The notes: a model not told the origin generated them from the sequence alone. A stretch of 64,000 nt of DNA from Megaleporinus macrocephalus (GCA_021613375.1 CM038722.1:20632107-20696106), one strand, 5' to 3'. Positions 34,660 to 48,000 are shown, numbered from the stretch's first letter. Numbers and translations: made by a program.

Positions 34660-34830
34660 CATATGCACACCCTCCCTCTGCCTGCTCTGACTTTGTGCCA
34701 GCGCTCCGTCCCCCTGATAAAGAAGCTTTTGAATATCAATGAGGTTTATTTTCTCTCTCCTCTCCAGCAGCTTTTATAGAGCGGCTGCCGCACTTGGCTT
34801 TTAAGAGGTGGTGGGATGGTGGGGAGGGGG
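34660..34830. promoter_or_regulatory. Candidate conserved regulatory block 5
   Basis: Repeat-free text with CCCTGATAAAGAAGC, AATATCAATGAGG and AGCAGCTTTTATAGAG, containing GATA and ATCAAT-type cores. Regulatory role is a guess from appearance. Confidence 0.22.
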
Positions 34831-34915
34831 TGTAATTAGGAAATCAATACCTTTCTCCAAACCCTCTTCAGCTATGCACACCAGTATTGACTTGGTGTAT
34901 GTCTTTCCTCCCCCT

Positions 34916-34918
<3 letters not shown>

Positions 34919-34963
<45 letters not shown>

Positions 34964-35135
34964 CACACCTACGCGATTAAACAAAGACAGGGAGGCTGTG
35001 AGTACACACACACGCACGCTAGGCAGGAACTGTGACAGAGGGGCTGAAATGTCATTAGTGGCTTCAGTTGCAGACTGTGGAACTGACTCTTTAGTGTCTC
35101 AATGAGAGAATACTGATGACTGACTGTGCCTCCCT

Positions 35136-35216
<81 letters not shown>
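34919..35216. repeat. (CA)n and (CT)n microsatellites
   Basis: (CA)n at 34919-34968 and an 88-bp pyrimidine tract of CT repeats at 35129-35216. Long open frames here are repeat artefacts. Confidence 0.95.
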
Positions 35217-35219
<3 letters not shown>

Positions 35220-35398
35220 CACAAGCTTTACTGAAAAGCTGAGATAAAAAAAAAAAACACATCTTGCCCCTTAAAGGGCCCATACAACAGAAATCTACAT
35301 TCACCTTCTCTTTCAGTGGGAAAAAAAAGAATTTGATGTAGAACATAAGCACTGTTTCTAAACATACCATTCATTTTAATATTCATATGTCTCAACTA

Positions 35399-35780
35399 TC
35401 CATCCATCTATTCATTATCTTCTGCTTTATCCCGCTAGTCAGGGTGATGGTGTAGGGCTGGAGCCAATCCCAGCGTCACTGGGCGAAGGCAGGGTACAAC
35501 TAGGACAGGTCGCCAGTCCATTGGTTGTTACAACAGCCAACATACACACACTCACATCTATAGGCATTGTAGAGTGACTGATCAACCTAACATGCATGTG
35601 TTTGGACTGTGGGAGGAAACCCGAGTACCCGGAGGAAACCAACTCAAACACAGAGAGAACATACACACTCCATACAGAGCGGCCCGGACCGGGAATCCAA
35701 CCCAGATTGTCTTGTTGTGAGACTACACCACCGTGCTGACCACTACACCACCGTGCTGACCACTACACCGCCACGCTGCC
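35399..35780 (-). mobile_element. tRNA-derived SINE with three box-A units
   Basis: On the minus strand the head begins GGCAGCGTGGCGGTGTAGTGG. Box B (GGTTGGATTCC) is at 35702-35692 and the tail is ATGGATGG-like at about 35399. The 20-bp box-A segment (GGTGGTGTAGTGGTCAGCAC) occurs three times in tandem at 35715-35775, so box A is further from box B than in a tRNA. It is the same family as the amplified copy at 37725-41790. Confidence 0.85.
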
Positions 35781-36965
35781 CACATGTCAACTAATACTTT
35801 TGAATTAGCCTTTTTTGTGATGTTATGAAAACCAGTTCTTTTCAATATAGTTGCCTATTCATCCTATACTAGTTTGGCCCCACCCACTCATATAAAAGGT
35901 ATCAGAACAGGTCATTTTCATATATCAGTCCTAAAGGCACAGTAATAAAACAGCCAGTATAATTCTTAGGCCTTGTTTAGACGGACCCGCACATATCTGA
36001 TTTTGGATTCATTATTAATAGTCTGGACAGCAAAAAAAACCCAAAAAATATATGAATTCATATTTGGAGGTGGTTTAAAACGCGACTCTAGTCGTATTTT
36101 TACTGATTACCCTCAGTCTGAATGTTCTGGATGCTCGAATCAGATTTCCAAGTGTTGTTTGTGTCACTCGCCACATGACGATGTGAGGCAGAGCCATGAT
36201 TTGGAGGGTGAGATGATGTATCTCTGTCTTTCCTGCATCTGCATTTGATATCTGCGTCAGCAGCACAGCTACGTAATTACTGACGCCTACGTTGTTACGA
36301 CAGCAACCCATGCAGATGTGTAGGCAACGTCTGGACAGACAAATCCGATTTGATCACTTGCAAATAACAGCATGGACAGTCATCTCACAAGAAAAACAGA
36401 GCCGGAGTCGTTTACATGTGTCTTGCAGATCTTACAGGTGTCGTAGGATGGAAACCTGTATTAACATCATCATGGCTGAATAAGAACAGTTGATATATAG
36501 ATCTGATATACCGTGAACCACGAACACTGTTGTTTCTTTTTTAAATACAAATTTGCAAAGCAGTTCAGTAAAATGAGACAATTCCAAAATCCAATGCCAA
36601 GACAGCAGCAGCAAATGAGGGAAGATGTGGGGAAATCTGCCGCTCTGTGTATGGACTTTTCATCCCTTTTTTAAGGAAGTTTCAGGGGGCATGGCCAATG
36701 TTCATCTTCAAACGAGCCTATAGCTGGCTTCCTATTAGCTTCTTAGTTCAATGATGCAGCCTGTACTGGTGCCAGAGAGCAACTACAGCACCAAGTAGAA
36801 CTGAAAACTTGTAAAACAAGAAGACAAATAGGAAACCAACTTCAGCTCCCTTCAGGTTTCCAAACTTGGCCAACATCCAGCAGCTTTACTCAGTTCTACG
36901 TTTATTAACATAGCAACCTGTAAGTAGCTGCCATGCTGTAAGATCTCCTTTTTTGACGGTTGCAC
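35781..36965. other. Non-genic stretch with MITE-like text
   Basis: AGGCCTTGTTTAGACGGACC at about 35969 and ACAGACAAATCCGATTTG at about 36337 resemble ends of fish MITEs, but borders could not be matched. No gene. Confidence 0.35.
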
Positions 36966-37900
36966 CAGATCATCTTAAAGTAAATTAAAGTTGTTACTAT
37001 GAAACCTCAAGTTTGTGTTGAGGTCAAGACCTAAAAGTAGCTAGTATAGGTAACTTTGGCTACTAGCAAACGTAAATATAATGACGACCTGAATTATTTA
37101 TATGGAGTTTCATTATTTTTATTTTTATTTATTTATATCTCAGCATGTTACTTCTGTGTAATCATCACGGTGTCTCACTATAAACCAGCAAATCAGAGCA
37201 GAGCTCAGCCAAATATTCAAACAGCTTGTTTCATTCTAGGACCAAATCCATCCATCCATCATCTTACACTTTATCCCGTTAGTCTGGGTCATAGGGGGGC
37301 TGGAGCCAATCCCAGCATCATTGGGTGACAGGTTACCAGTCCATCGCATGGCAACACACACTCACTCACACCTACAGGCAATTTAGAGTGACTGATTAAC
37401 CTAACATGCATGTGTTTGGACTGTGGGCAGATCATCTTAAAGTAAATTAAAGTTGTTACTATGAAACCTCAAGTTTGTGTTAAGGTCAAGACCTAAAAGT
37501 AGCTAGTATAGGTAACGTTGGCAACTAGCAAACTCCAAGCCACCAATGTAAGCATAGCTATTTAAATAGAATGACGACCTGAATTATTTATATGGAGTTT
37601 CTTTTTTTTAATTATTTTTTTATATCTCAGCATGTTACTTCTGTGTAATCATCATGGTGTCTCACTATAAACCAGAAAATCAGAGCAGAGCTCAGTTAAA
37701 TATTCAAACAGCTCGTTTCATTCTAGGACCATCTAGGATCTTACACTTTATCCCCCGCTGGAGCCAATCCCAGCATCATCGAGTGAAGGCAGGGTACACC
37801 ATGGACAGGTCACCAGTCCATTACATGGCAACACCCAACACACACTCAGTCAATTTAGAGTGACCGATCAACCTATGTGTTCGGACGTGTGGGACTCCAC
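36966..37900 (+). repeat. 462-bp tandem segmental duplication
   Basis: Copies begin with CAGATCATCTTAAAG at 36966 and 37428. They share AGTTGTTACTATGAAACCTC, ACGACCTGAATTATTTATAT and the 3' half of a SINE. Copy 1 ends abruptly inside the SINE (TTTGGACTGTGGG), while copy 2 continues into the SINE head. Small differences (for example an extra stretch near 37535-37560 in copy 2) show that the copies have since diverged. Confidence 0.85.
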
Positions 37901-40900
37901 ACAGAGCGGCCCGAACCAGGAATCGAACCCGGACTGTCTTGCTGTGAGGCGACAGTGCTAACCACTACACCACCATACTAACCACTACACCACCATACTA
38001 ACCACTACACCACCATACTAACCACTACACCACCATACTAACCACTACACCACCATACTAACCACTACACCACCATACTAACCACTACACCACCATACTA
38101 ACCACTACACCACCTTACTAACCACTACACCACCATACTAACCACTACACCACCATACTAACCACTACACCACCATACTAACCACTACACCACCATACTA
38201 ACCACTACACCACCGTACTAACCACTACACCACCGTACTAACCACTACACCACCATACTAACCACTACACCACCATACTAACCACTACACCACCATACTA
38301 ACCACTACACCACCGTACTAACCACTACACCACCGTACTAACCACTACACCACCATACTAACCACTACATCACCATACTAACCACTACACCACCATACTA
38401 ACCACTACACCACCATACTAACCACTACACCACCATACTAACCACTACACCACCATACTAACCACTACACCACCATACTAACCACTACACCACCTTACTA
38501 ACCACTACACCACCATACTAACCACTACACCACCATACTAACCACTACACCACCATACTAACCACTACACCACCATACTAACCACTACACCACCGTACTA
38601 ACCACTACACCACCGTACTAACCACTACATCACCGTACTAACCACTACACCACCATACTAACCACTACACCACCTTACTAACCACTACACCACCATACTA
38701 ACCACTACACCACCATACTAACCACTACACCACCATACTAACCACTACACCACCATACTAACACTACACCACCATACTAACCACTACACCACCATACTAA
38801 CCACTACACCACCATACTAACCACTACATCACCATACTAACCACTACACCACCATACTAACCACTACACCACCATACTAACCACTACACCACCATACTAA
38901 CCACTACACCACCATACTAACCACTACACCACCTTACTAACCACTACACCACCGTACTAACCACTACACCACCGTACTAACCAGTACACCACCTTACTAA
39001 CCACTACACCACCGTACTAACCACTACACCACCATACTAACCACTACACCACCATACTAACCACTACACCACCATACTAACCACTACACCACCGTACTAA
39101 CCACTACACCACCGTACTAACCACTACACCACCATACTAACCACTACACCACCATACTAACCACTACACCACCTTACTAACCACTACACCACCATACTAA
39201 CACTACACCACCGTACTAACCACTACACCACCTTACTGACCACTACACCACCGTACTAACCACGACACCACCGTACTAACCACTACACCATCATACTAAC
39301 CACTACACCACCGTACTAACCACTACACCACCTTACTAACCACTACACCACCGTACTAACCACTACACCACCGTACTAACCACTACACCACCTTACTAAC
39401 CACTACACCACCATACTAACCACTACACCACCATACTAACCACTACACCACCATACTAACCACTACACCACCTTACTAACCACTACACCACCGTACTAAC
39501 CACTACACCACCGTACTAACCACTACACCACCGTACTAACCACTACACCACCTTACTAACCACTACACCACCGTACTAACCACTACACCACCGTACTAAC
39601 AACTACACCACCGTACTAACCACTACACCACCATACTAACCACTACACCACCGTACTAACCACTACACCACCGTACTAACCACTACACCACCGTACTAAC
39701 CACTACACCACCGTACTAACCACTACACCACCATACTAACACTACACCACCATACTAACCACTACACCACCATACTAACACTACACCACCATACTAACCA
39801 CTACACCACCTTACTAACCACTACACCACCATACTAACCACTACACCACCATACTAACCACTACACCACCGTACTAACCACTACACCACCATACTAACCA
39901 CTACACCACCATACTAACCACTACACCACCTTACTAACCACTACACCACCGTACTAACCACTACACCACCGTACTAACCACTACACCACCGTACTAACCA
40001 GTACACCACCTTACTAACCACTACACCACCGTACTAACCACTACACCACCATACTAACCACTACACCACCATACTAACCACTACACCACCATACTAACCA
40101 CTACACCACCGTACTAACCACTACACCACCGTACTAACCACTACACCACCATACTAACCACTACACCACCGTACTAACACTACACCACCATACTAACCAC
40201 TACACCACCTTACTAACCACTACACCACCGTACTAACAACTACACCACCATACTAACCACTACACCACCATACTAACCACTACACCACCATACTGACCAC
40301 TACACCACCATACTAACCACTACACCACCGTACTAACCACTACACCACCATACTAACCACTACACCACCATACTAACCACTACACCACCATACTAACCAC
40401 TACACCACCGTACTAACCACTACACCACCGTACTAACCACTACACCACCGTACTAACACTACACCACCATACTAACCACTACACCACCTTACTAACCACT
40501 ACACCACCGTACTAACCACTACACCACCATACTAACCACTACACCACCGTACTAACCACTACACCACCGTACTAACACTACACCACCATACTAACCACTA
40601 CACCACCGTACTAACCACTACACCACCGTACTAACCACTACACCACCGTACTAACCACTACACCACCGTACTAACACTACACCACCATACTAACCACTAC
40701 ACCACCTTACTAACCACTACACCACCGTACTAACCACTACACCACCATACTAACCACTACACCACCATACTAACCACTACACCACCATACTAACCACTAC
40801 ACCACCGTACTAACACTACACCACCATACTAACCACTACACCACCTTACTAACCACTACACCACCGTACTAACAACTACACCACCATACTAACAACTACA

Positions 40901-41790
40901 CCACCATACTAACCACTACACCACCATACTAACCACTACACCACCATACTAACCACTACACCACCGTACTAACCACTACACCACCATACTAACACTACAC
41001 CACCATACTAACAACTACACCACCATACTAACCACTACACCACCATACTAACCACTACACCACCATACTAACCACTACACCACCTTACTAACCACTACAC
41101 CACCATACTAACACTACACCACCATACTAACAACTACACCACCTTACTAACCACTACACCACCATACTAACACTACACCACCATACTAACAACTACACCA
41201 CCTTACTAACCACTACACCACCATACTAACCACTACACCACCGTACTAACCACTACACCACCATACTAACCACTACACCACCGTACTAACCACTACACCA
41301 CCGTACTAACCACTACACCACCGTACTAACCACTACACCACCGTACTAACTACTACACCACCCTACTAACCACTACACCACCGCACTGACCACTACACCA
41401 CCGTACTAACCACTACTCCACCATAATAACCACAACAACACCGTACTAACCACTACACCACCATAAGAACCACTACACCACCGTACTAACCATTACACCA
41501 CCAAACTAACCACTACACCACCCTACTAACCACTACACCACCGTGCTAACCATTACACCACCATACTAACTACTACACCACCATACTAACCACTACACCA
41601 CCGTACTAACCACTACACCACCATACTAACCACTACACCACCATACTAACTACTACACCACCATACTAACCACTACACCACCGTACTAACCACTACACCA
41701 CCATACTAACCACTACACCACCGTACTAACCACTACACCACCTTACTAACCACTACACCACCGTACTAACCACTACACCACCGTGCCGCC
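37725..41790 (-). mobile_element. tRNA-derived SINE interrupted by amplified box A
   Basis: The 5' head (GGCGGCACGG, minus strand) lies at about 41790. Box B (GGTTCGATTCC) lies at 37929-37919 and the body runs to about 37725. Between head and box B the 20-bp box-A segment has been amplified into the array at 37958-41788, so the normal ~40-bp distance between boxes is now about 3.8 kb. Internal promoter function is therefore probably lost or altered. Confidence 0.8.
37958..41788 (-). repeat. 20-bp minisatellite, about 190 units, from a SINE box A
   Basis: The plus-strand unit is CTAACCACTACACCACCATA; position 18 is mostly A, G or T, giving three common variants. Occasional 19-bp units (one C missing) appear from 38760 onward, mainly in the distal half. 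Units at 41340-41580 are the most degenerate (CCATAAGAACC, CCAAACTAACC), as expected at an array edge. On the minus strand each unit contains GGTGTAGTGG, the SINE box A. Confidence 0.97.
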
Positions 41791-42025
41791 TAGGACTACA
41801 AAGTGTAAATAAGAGTGTAAAACCGCATCTGGAAATTTCTCACTCCGACCAAAGTCACATACCTTCTATGTAGACATCAGAGAACATATTAAAATGCTGA
41901 ATAAATGCGTCCTATGATGCCCTTAAAGGCGATATGCTCTCAGACTCCTCTACTAGTTCATAACAGAGAAATATTTAATGACACTGTTGAGAGAAACAGC
42001 AAATGTCAAACTACAGGAAGAGCCT

Positions 42026-42027
<2 letters not shown>

Positions 42028-42078
<51 letters not shown>
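42028..42078. repeat. (TG)n-(GA)n microsatellite
   Basis: TG run to about 42069 followed by a short GA run. Confidence 0.95.
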
Positions 42079-42079
<1 letters not shown>

Positions 42080-42620
42080 AAGCTGGCACTGCAGTTGCAC
42101 TCACTCGTCTGTTTTGACAGTGACAAGAGGCAACAACATTTCCATATGCAAATGAGATGTAAACAGAGCTGCAGGGAGCCGCCCGCGTGACCGGAGGCGG
42201 GGCCAGCGTCACCACAGAAACGAGGCGTCAAGCGAGGGATCCGCTTCATGCCTTGGGTGGAGGTGAAGAGCCGGAGGACCTCTGTAAATGTATATTAGAG
42301 TGCGAGTGACCTGCAGTGACCCTGTTTATGGACTGCACTGACATCATTGTGATTTAGTGCTTATTTAGAGCTTGCAAAGGAGCTTGATTGTCTGTCTGTG
42401 GCCTCACTCTCTCACTCTCTCACTCTCTCTCTCTGAAAAACACACACAAGCAGAGCTTGACCAGACCCGCATAATTAACCATTCTGAGCATAGCCAGGGA
42501 AATGAGGTCGAAGGTTAATGCTTACAAGCTTCCTGTGGCCTTGAGCTGGTAGAGTGCACCGGGTGTCATTGGCAGATTTTCGCCCTTTTGCGCTGACCTC
42601 AGGCCAGTTTTCTAGACTCT
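42080..42620. promoter_or_regulatory. Candidate conserved regulatory block 6
   Basis: Complex repeat-free text with a perfect octamer-type motif ATATGCAAAT (42144-42153) five bases from a forkhead core TGTAAACA (42158-42165). It also has TTTTGACAGTGACAAG (TALE homeodomain TGACAG) and, further on, a CpG-bearing GGAGGCGGGGCC (GC box). A CATAATTAACC element lies at about 42468. A CT-repeat at 42406-42434 divides the block. Enhancer or promoter role inferred. Confidence 0.35.
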
Positions 42621-43183
42621 GCTGCAGTTGTTACGGCTTGGATACAGGCAGGGGAGACTGATCCTAGACCAAATAGGTCTGTAATTGGATGCTTCAGGGT
42701 AACGGAGTTCCAGAGCAGTCACCAAACTACTGCTCTACTGCACTTTTGCCTACATGATGCTAATAGGACGTTGGCATACTAATACCACATTTCACTGATA
42801 TTCTAGTAAATTCCAGACGAGCCATTAAAAAGAACTCTGTTATAAGAACTCTGGGGTATGGAATCTGGTGTAAACTACCTAATTTATTCCCGTCTACCAA
42901 GAATGTGAAGAGCCTGTGTGAATACAATTAGCTAGTTTACCAGGAATGGCAGCAATATGAAGATGCTAGCAAGCCTATCAAAGCTGGCCGCCAAGGCGGA
43001 AAGCATGGATCTTAAGAGACACCACAGAAACAAATCAGTTTTCTATTTAACGAACAGTAGTGCAGCTAAATGACAAAGATGCTAGCAATGCTAACACAAT
43101 GGCTGCTCAGACGTAAAACAGAGGTGAAAGAACAACCACCAAAATTGTAGAACTTTGGAGGCTTGTGCAAATATCAAATTATT
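42621..43183. other. Non-genic stretch
   Basis: No gene, array or recognised transposon. Confidence 0.45.
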
Positions 43184-43940
43184 GTGGGCCAATTCTGGCG
43201 TGAACGTTCTGCCCCAACAATGTTTGTGAGCCAGATTTGGGCATCCATAAGTTTTACTCTTTGCGGGTCAGATCTGGGCCGAGGACCAGCCGAATACTGG
43301 GCCAGAACAAAGCCAAGTATGTGGCCCACAAGGTGTCCAGATAAATGATGCTAACTTGGCAGTTTTTGTTATATTTCACATGTAAATGTATTTACTAAAG
43401 TAGCTTTATATTACTAGAAGTAAATAACGAGATGTTTAGCCAGTTGGTCACTGTAATGCCATTCCTACCAGAGTTCCTAAGAATACAGTCCCCTACAAGA
43501 GAACGCAGCAGCTCGAACACTAACAATAAAGTACAGAGCTCATATCAGGCCTGTTTTAAAAGTACTGCACTGGATACCAGTGTCTTTTAGAATAGACACT
43601 GAAGTCCTGCTACTAGTCTATAACACTCTACATAATCTAGCACCAGGAAAGTCCAAACACTTCCAGGAGCTACAGTGGAGCACCCTGTCTTTCCTACCCC
43701 AGTGCTGGTTGACTACTGGGCACATGTTAGGTATGTGGGTTCCTTGTGTCTGTATTTGTGGGCCAATTCTGGCGTGAACGTTCTGCCCCAACAATGTTGG
43801 TGAGCCAAATTTGGGCATCCATAAGTTTTACTCTTTGCGGGTCAGATCTGGGCCGAGGACCAGCCGAATACTGGGCCAGAACAAAGCCAAGTATGTGGCC
43901 CACAAGTGGTCCAGATAAATGATGCTAACTTGGTAGTTTT
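43184..43940 (+). repeat. Pair of ~182-bp direct repeats around a LINE fragment
   Basis: 43184-43366 and 43758-43940 are nearly identical (GTGGGCCAATTCTGGCGTGA ... GATAAATGATGCTAACTTGG). They flank a LINE 3' piece. The GGGCCAGAT-style text resembles a fish minisatellite-like family, so the pair may be remnants of an array or a local duplication. Confidence 0.8.
43384..43690 (+). mobile_element. LINE 3' fragment (Rex1-like), copy 1
   Basis: Translation of 43559-43690 includes LHWIPVSFRIDTEVLLLVYN then TLHNLAPGKSKHF, the C-terminal end of a non-LTR reverse transcriptase (the LHW-PV-FRI-LLLVYK-L-APS pattern of Rex1/L2 relatives). It shares about 290 bp with 50074-50352, including upstream text GTTTAGCCAGTTGGTCACTG. 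Confidence 0.7.
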
Positions 43941-44206
43941 GTGTACATCCTCCAGTGTTTATGAAGCGTAACAACAAAAAAAGCTAATGATGCAAACAAA
44001 ACAGCTCCTCAAAGGTTTAGCAGCATGACTCTAAATGAGCACCATGACGGTGGATAAGAAAACTGTGGTGCCAAGTTAGTTATTGTGTAACAGAATTTGT
44101 GAAATGATAACCGCTTTAGCTGTACTTGCTTTAGATGTACCTCGAAACTAAGGTTCTAGATGGGTTCAGTGTTAATATTACAAGTCTTTTCAGGAAAACT
44201 CTCTGT

Positions 44207-44209
<3 letters not shown>

Positions 44210-44245
<36 letters not shown>
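44210..44245. repeat. (TG)n microsatellite
   Basis: Uninterrupted TG run ending in TATATA. Confidence 0.95.
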
Positions 44246-44246
<1 letters not shown>

Positions 44247-45087
44247 GGAGCCCCGGCTAGTTAAGTGGTTAGCTGTGGCGCTCGTTCCCGAAATACACCA
44301 GTGCGCTGTTCCAGCAGCACACCCTCTCACACTGAGAGCACACGCTAAAAATATCCCTCACACACACACAAACACACATAGAGTAGGGACAAGTGGGGGA
44401 AGGGCACACACACACACATACACACACATGCTCACAGACACAAATGCTCTCTCTCCCCCACACACAGCACCTACTGTCTCTCCCATTATTGCCTTGTTTA
44501 TTACCTGAGTCTGATATCTATTGACCGCTCCACCACCGCACAAACACCATCAGGCGCTCACACATCCAATCCCCCGCAAATCCCCAAACTGTGCTCTCAC
44601 ACACACCCTCGCCTCTGTGAAAACACTACCTTGGCTCAACCTTGCCTGAGGCCCAACACCTAGACCTATATATCTTTATATATGCCACCTTCACTATAGC
44701 TATCCTGGACCGCTGTCTGCATATCAAGTAACTGACTGATCTGGGATTAGCATCCACGTTCACAATTCAGTGTTCTCACCATAAAATGTTGACTGTGTCC
44801 ATGTTCTTGCACAGTTTACTAAAGAACATGCTGGTGTAGGTTTCTGATTGGTGCAGCATGTTTCTGAACTTGCCACAATTATCACAATGGAGGTTTTGAA
44901 CTGTTGGACCCATTAACATACGCTAACTACTGTATTGCGTGTAGACTGAAAACCTATGCTAGATCCAGCCCTCTGGATTCAAGATGGTTGATTTTGTATA
45001 GAACAGAGCTTGAGATTGTTCACCCACATGTATGTGGCCTGAGCAAGGCAATTCTTTCAATCCAGTAATAAAGCAACAGCAATAGCT
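44246..45087. other. Non-genic stretch with CA-rich text
   Basis: CA-rich segments at 44360-44470. A CTAGTTAAGTGGTTAGC stretch at 44254-44270 resembles a tRNA box A, but no box B follows. No gene. Confidence 0.4.
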
Positions 45088-48000
45088 CTAGAACTTGAGA
45101 CAAGAGAACACTCAACGTTACCCAATAAACACTAAAGAACTGGAGACAAGAGAACACTCAACGTTACCCAATAAACACTAAAGAACTGGAGACAAGAGAA
45201 CACTCAACGTTTCCCAATAAACACTAAAGAACTGGAGACAAGAGAACACTCAACGTTTCCCAATAAACACTAAAGAACTGGAGACAAGAGAACACTCAAC
45301 GTTTCCCAATAAACACTAAAGAACTGGAGACAAGAGAACACTCAACGTTTCCCAATAAACACTAAAGAACTGGAGACAAGAGAACACTCAACGTTTCCCA
45401 ATAAACACTAAAGAACTGGAGACAAGAGAACACTCAACGTTACCCAATAAACACTAAAGAACTGGAGACAAGAGAACACTCAACGTTACCCAATAAACAC
45501 TAAAGAACTGGAGATAAGAGAACACTAAACGTTTCCCAATAAACACTAAAGAACTGGAGACAAGAGAACACTCAACGTTTCCCAATAAACACTAAAGAAC
45601 TGGAGACAAGAGAACACTCAACGTTTCCCAATAAACACTAAAGAACTGGAGACAAGAGAACACTCAACGTTTCCCAATAAACACTAAAGAACTGGAGACA
45701 AGAGAACACTAAACGTTTCCCAATAAACACTAAAGAACTGGAGACAAGAGAACACTCAACGTTACCCAATAAACACTAAAGAACTGGAGACAAGAGAACA
45801 CTCAACGTTTCCCAATAAACACTAAAGAACTGGAGACAAGAGAACACTCAACGTTTCCCAATAAACACTAAAGAACTGGAGACAAGAGAACACTCAACGT
45901 TACCCAATAAACACTAAAGAACTGGAGATAAGAGAACACTCAACGTTTCCCAATAAACACTAAAGAACTGGAGACAAGAGAACACTCAACGTTTCCCAAT
46001 AAACACTAAAGAACTGGAGACAAGAGAACACTCAACATTTCCCAATAAACACTAAAGAACTGGAGACAAGAGAACACTCAACGTTACCCAATAAACACTA
46101 AAGAACTGGAGACAAGAGAACACTCAACATTTCCCAATAAACACTAAAGAACTGGAGACAAGAGAACACTCAACATTTCCCAATAAACACTAAAGAACTG
46201 GAGACAAGAGAACACTCAACGTTTCCCAATAAACACTAAAGAACTGGAGACAAGAGAACACTCAACGTTACCCCATAAACACTAAAGAACTGGAGACAAG
46301 AGAACACTCAACGTTTCCCAATAAACACTAAAGAACTGGAGACAAGAGAACACTCAACGTTTCCAAATAAACACTAAAGAACTGGAGACAAGAGAACACT
46401 CAACGTTTCCCAATAAACACTAAAGAACTGGAGACAAGAGAACACTCAACGTTACCCAATAAACACTAAAGAACTGGAGACAAGAGAACACTCAACGTTT
46501 CCCAATAAACACTAAAGAACTGGAGACAAGAGAACACTCAACGTTTCCCAATAAACACTAAAGAACTGGAGACAAGAGAACACTCAACGTTTCCCAATAA
46601 ACACTAAAGAACTGGAGACAAGAGAACACTAAACGTTTCCCAATAAACACTAAAGAACTGGAGACAAGAGAACACTCAACGTTTCCCAATAAACACTAAA
46701 GAACTGGAGACAAGAGAACACTCAACGTTACCCAATAAACACTAAATAACTGGAGACAAGAGAACACTAAATGTTTCCCAATAAACACTAAAGAACTGGA
46801 GACAAGAGAACACTCAACGTTTCCCAATAAACACTAAAGAACTGGAGACAAGAGAACACTCAACGTTACCCAATAAACACTAAAGAACTGGAGACAAGAG
46901 AACACTCAACGTTACCCCATAAACACTAAAGAACTGGAGACAAGAGAACACTCAACGTTTCCCAATAAACACTAAAGAACTGGAGACAAGAGAACACTCA
47001 ACGTTACCCAATAAACACTAAAGAACTGGAGACAAGAGAACACTAAACGTTTCCCAATAAACACTAAAGAACTGGAGACAAGAGAACACTCAACGTTACC
47101 CAATAAACACTAAAGAACTGGAGACAAGAGAACACTCAACGTTACCCAATAAACACTAAAGAACTGGAGACAAGAGAACACTCAACGTTTCCCAATAAAC
47201 ACTAAAGAACTGGAGATAAGAGAACACTCAACGTTTCCCAATAAACACTAAAGAACTGGAGACAAGAGAACACTCAACGTTTCCCAATAAACACTAAAGA
47301 ACTGGAGACAAGAGAACACTCAACGTTTCCCAATAAACACTAAAGAACTGGAGACAAGAGAACACTCAACGTTACCCAATAAACACTAAAGAACTGGAGA
47401 CAAGAGAACACTCAACGTTTCCCAATAAACACTAAAGAACTGGAGACAAGAGAACACTCAACGTTTCCCAATAAACACTAAAGAACTGGAGACAAGAGAA
47501 CACTCAACGTTACCCAATAAACACTAAAGAACTGGAGACAAGAGAACACTCAACGTTACCCAATAAACACTAAAGAACTGGAGACAAGAGAACACTCAAC
47601 GTTACCCAATAAACACTAAAGAACTGGAGACAAGAGAACACTCAACGTTACCCAATAAACACTAAAGAACTGGAGACAAGAGAACACTCAACGTTACCCA
47701 ATAAACACTAAAGAACTGGAGACAAGAGAACACTCAACGTTACCCAATAAACACTAAAGAACTGGAGACAAGAGAACACTCAACGTTACCCAATAAACAC
47801 TAAAGAACTGGAGACAAGAGAACACTCAACGTTTCCCAATAAACACTAAAGAACTGGAGACAAGAGAACACTCAACGTTACCCAATAAACACTAAAGAAC
47901 TGGAGACAAGAGAACACTCAACGTTTCCCAATAAACACTAAAGAACTGGAGACAAGAGAACACTCAACGTTTCCCAATAAACACTAAAGAACTGGAGACA

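Noticed and set aside
43184..43940. LTR retrotransposon with 182-bp LTRs
   Set aside because: No primer-binding site, polypurine tract, TG...CA ends or retroviral-type coding between the repeats; the interior is a LINE 3' end.
44254..44290. tRNA or SINE head on the plus strand
   Set aside because: Only a box-A-like stretch is present; no box B at the required distance.
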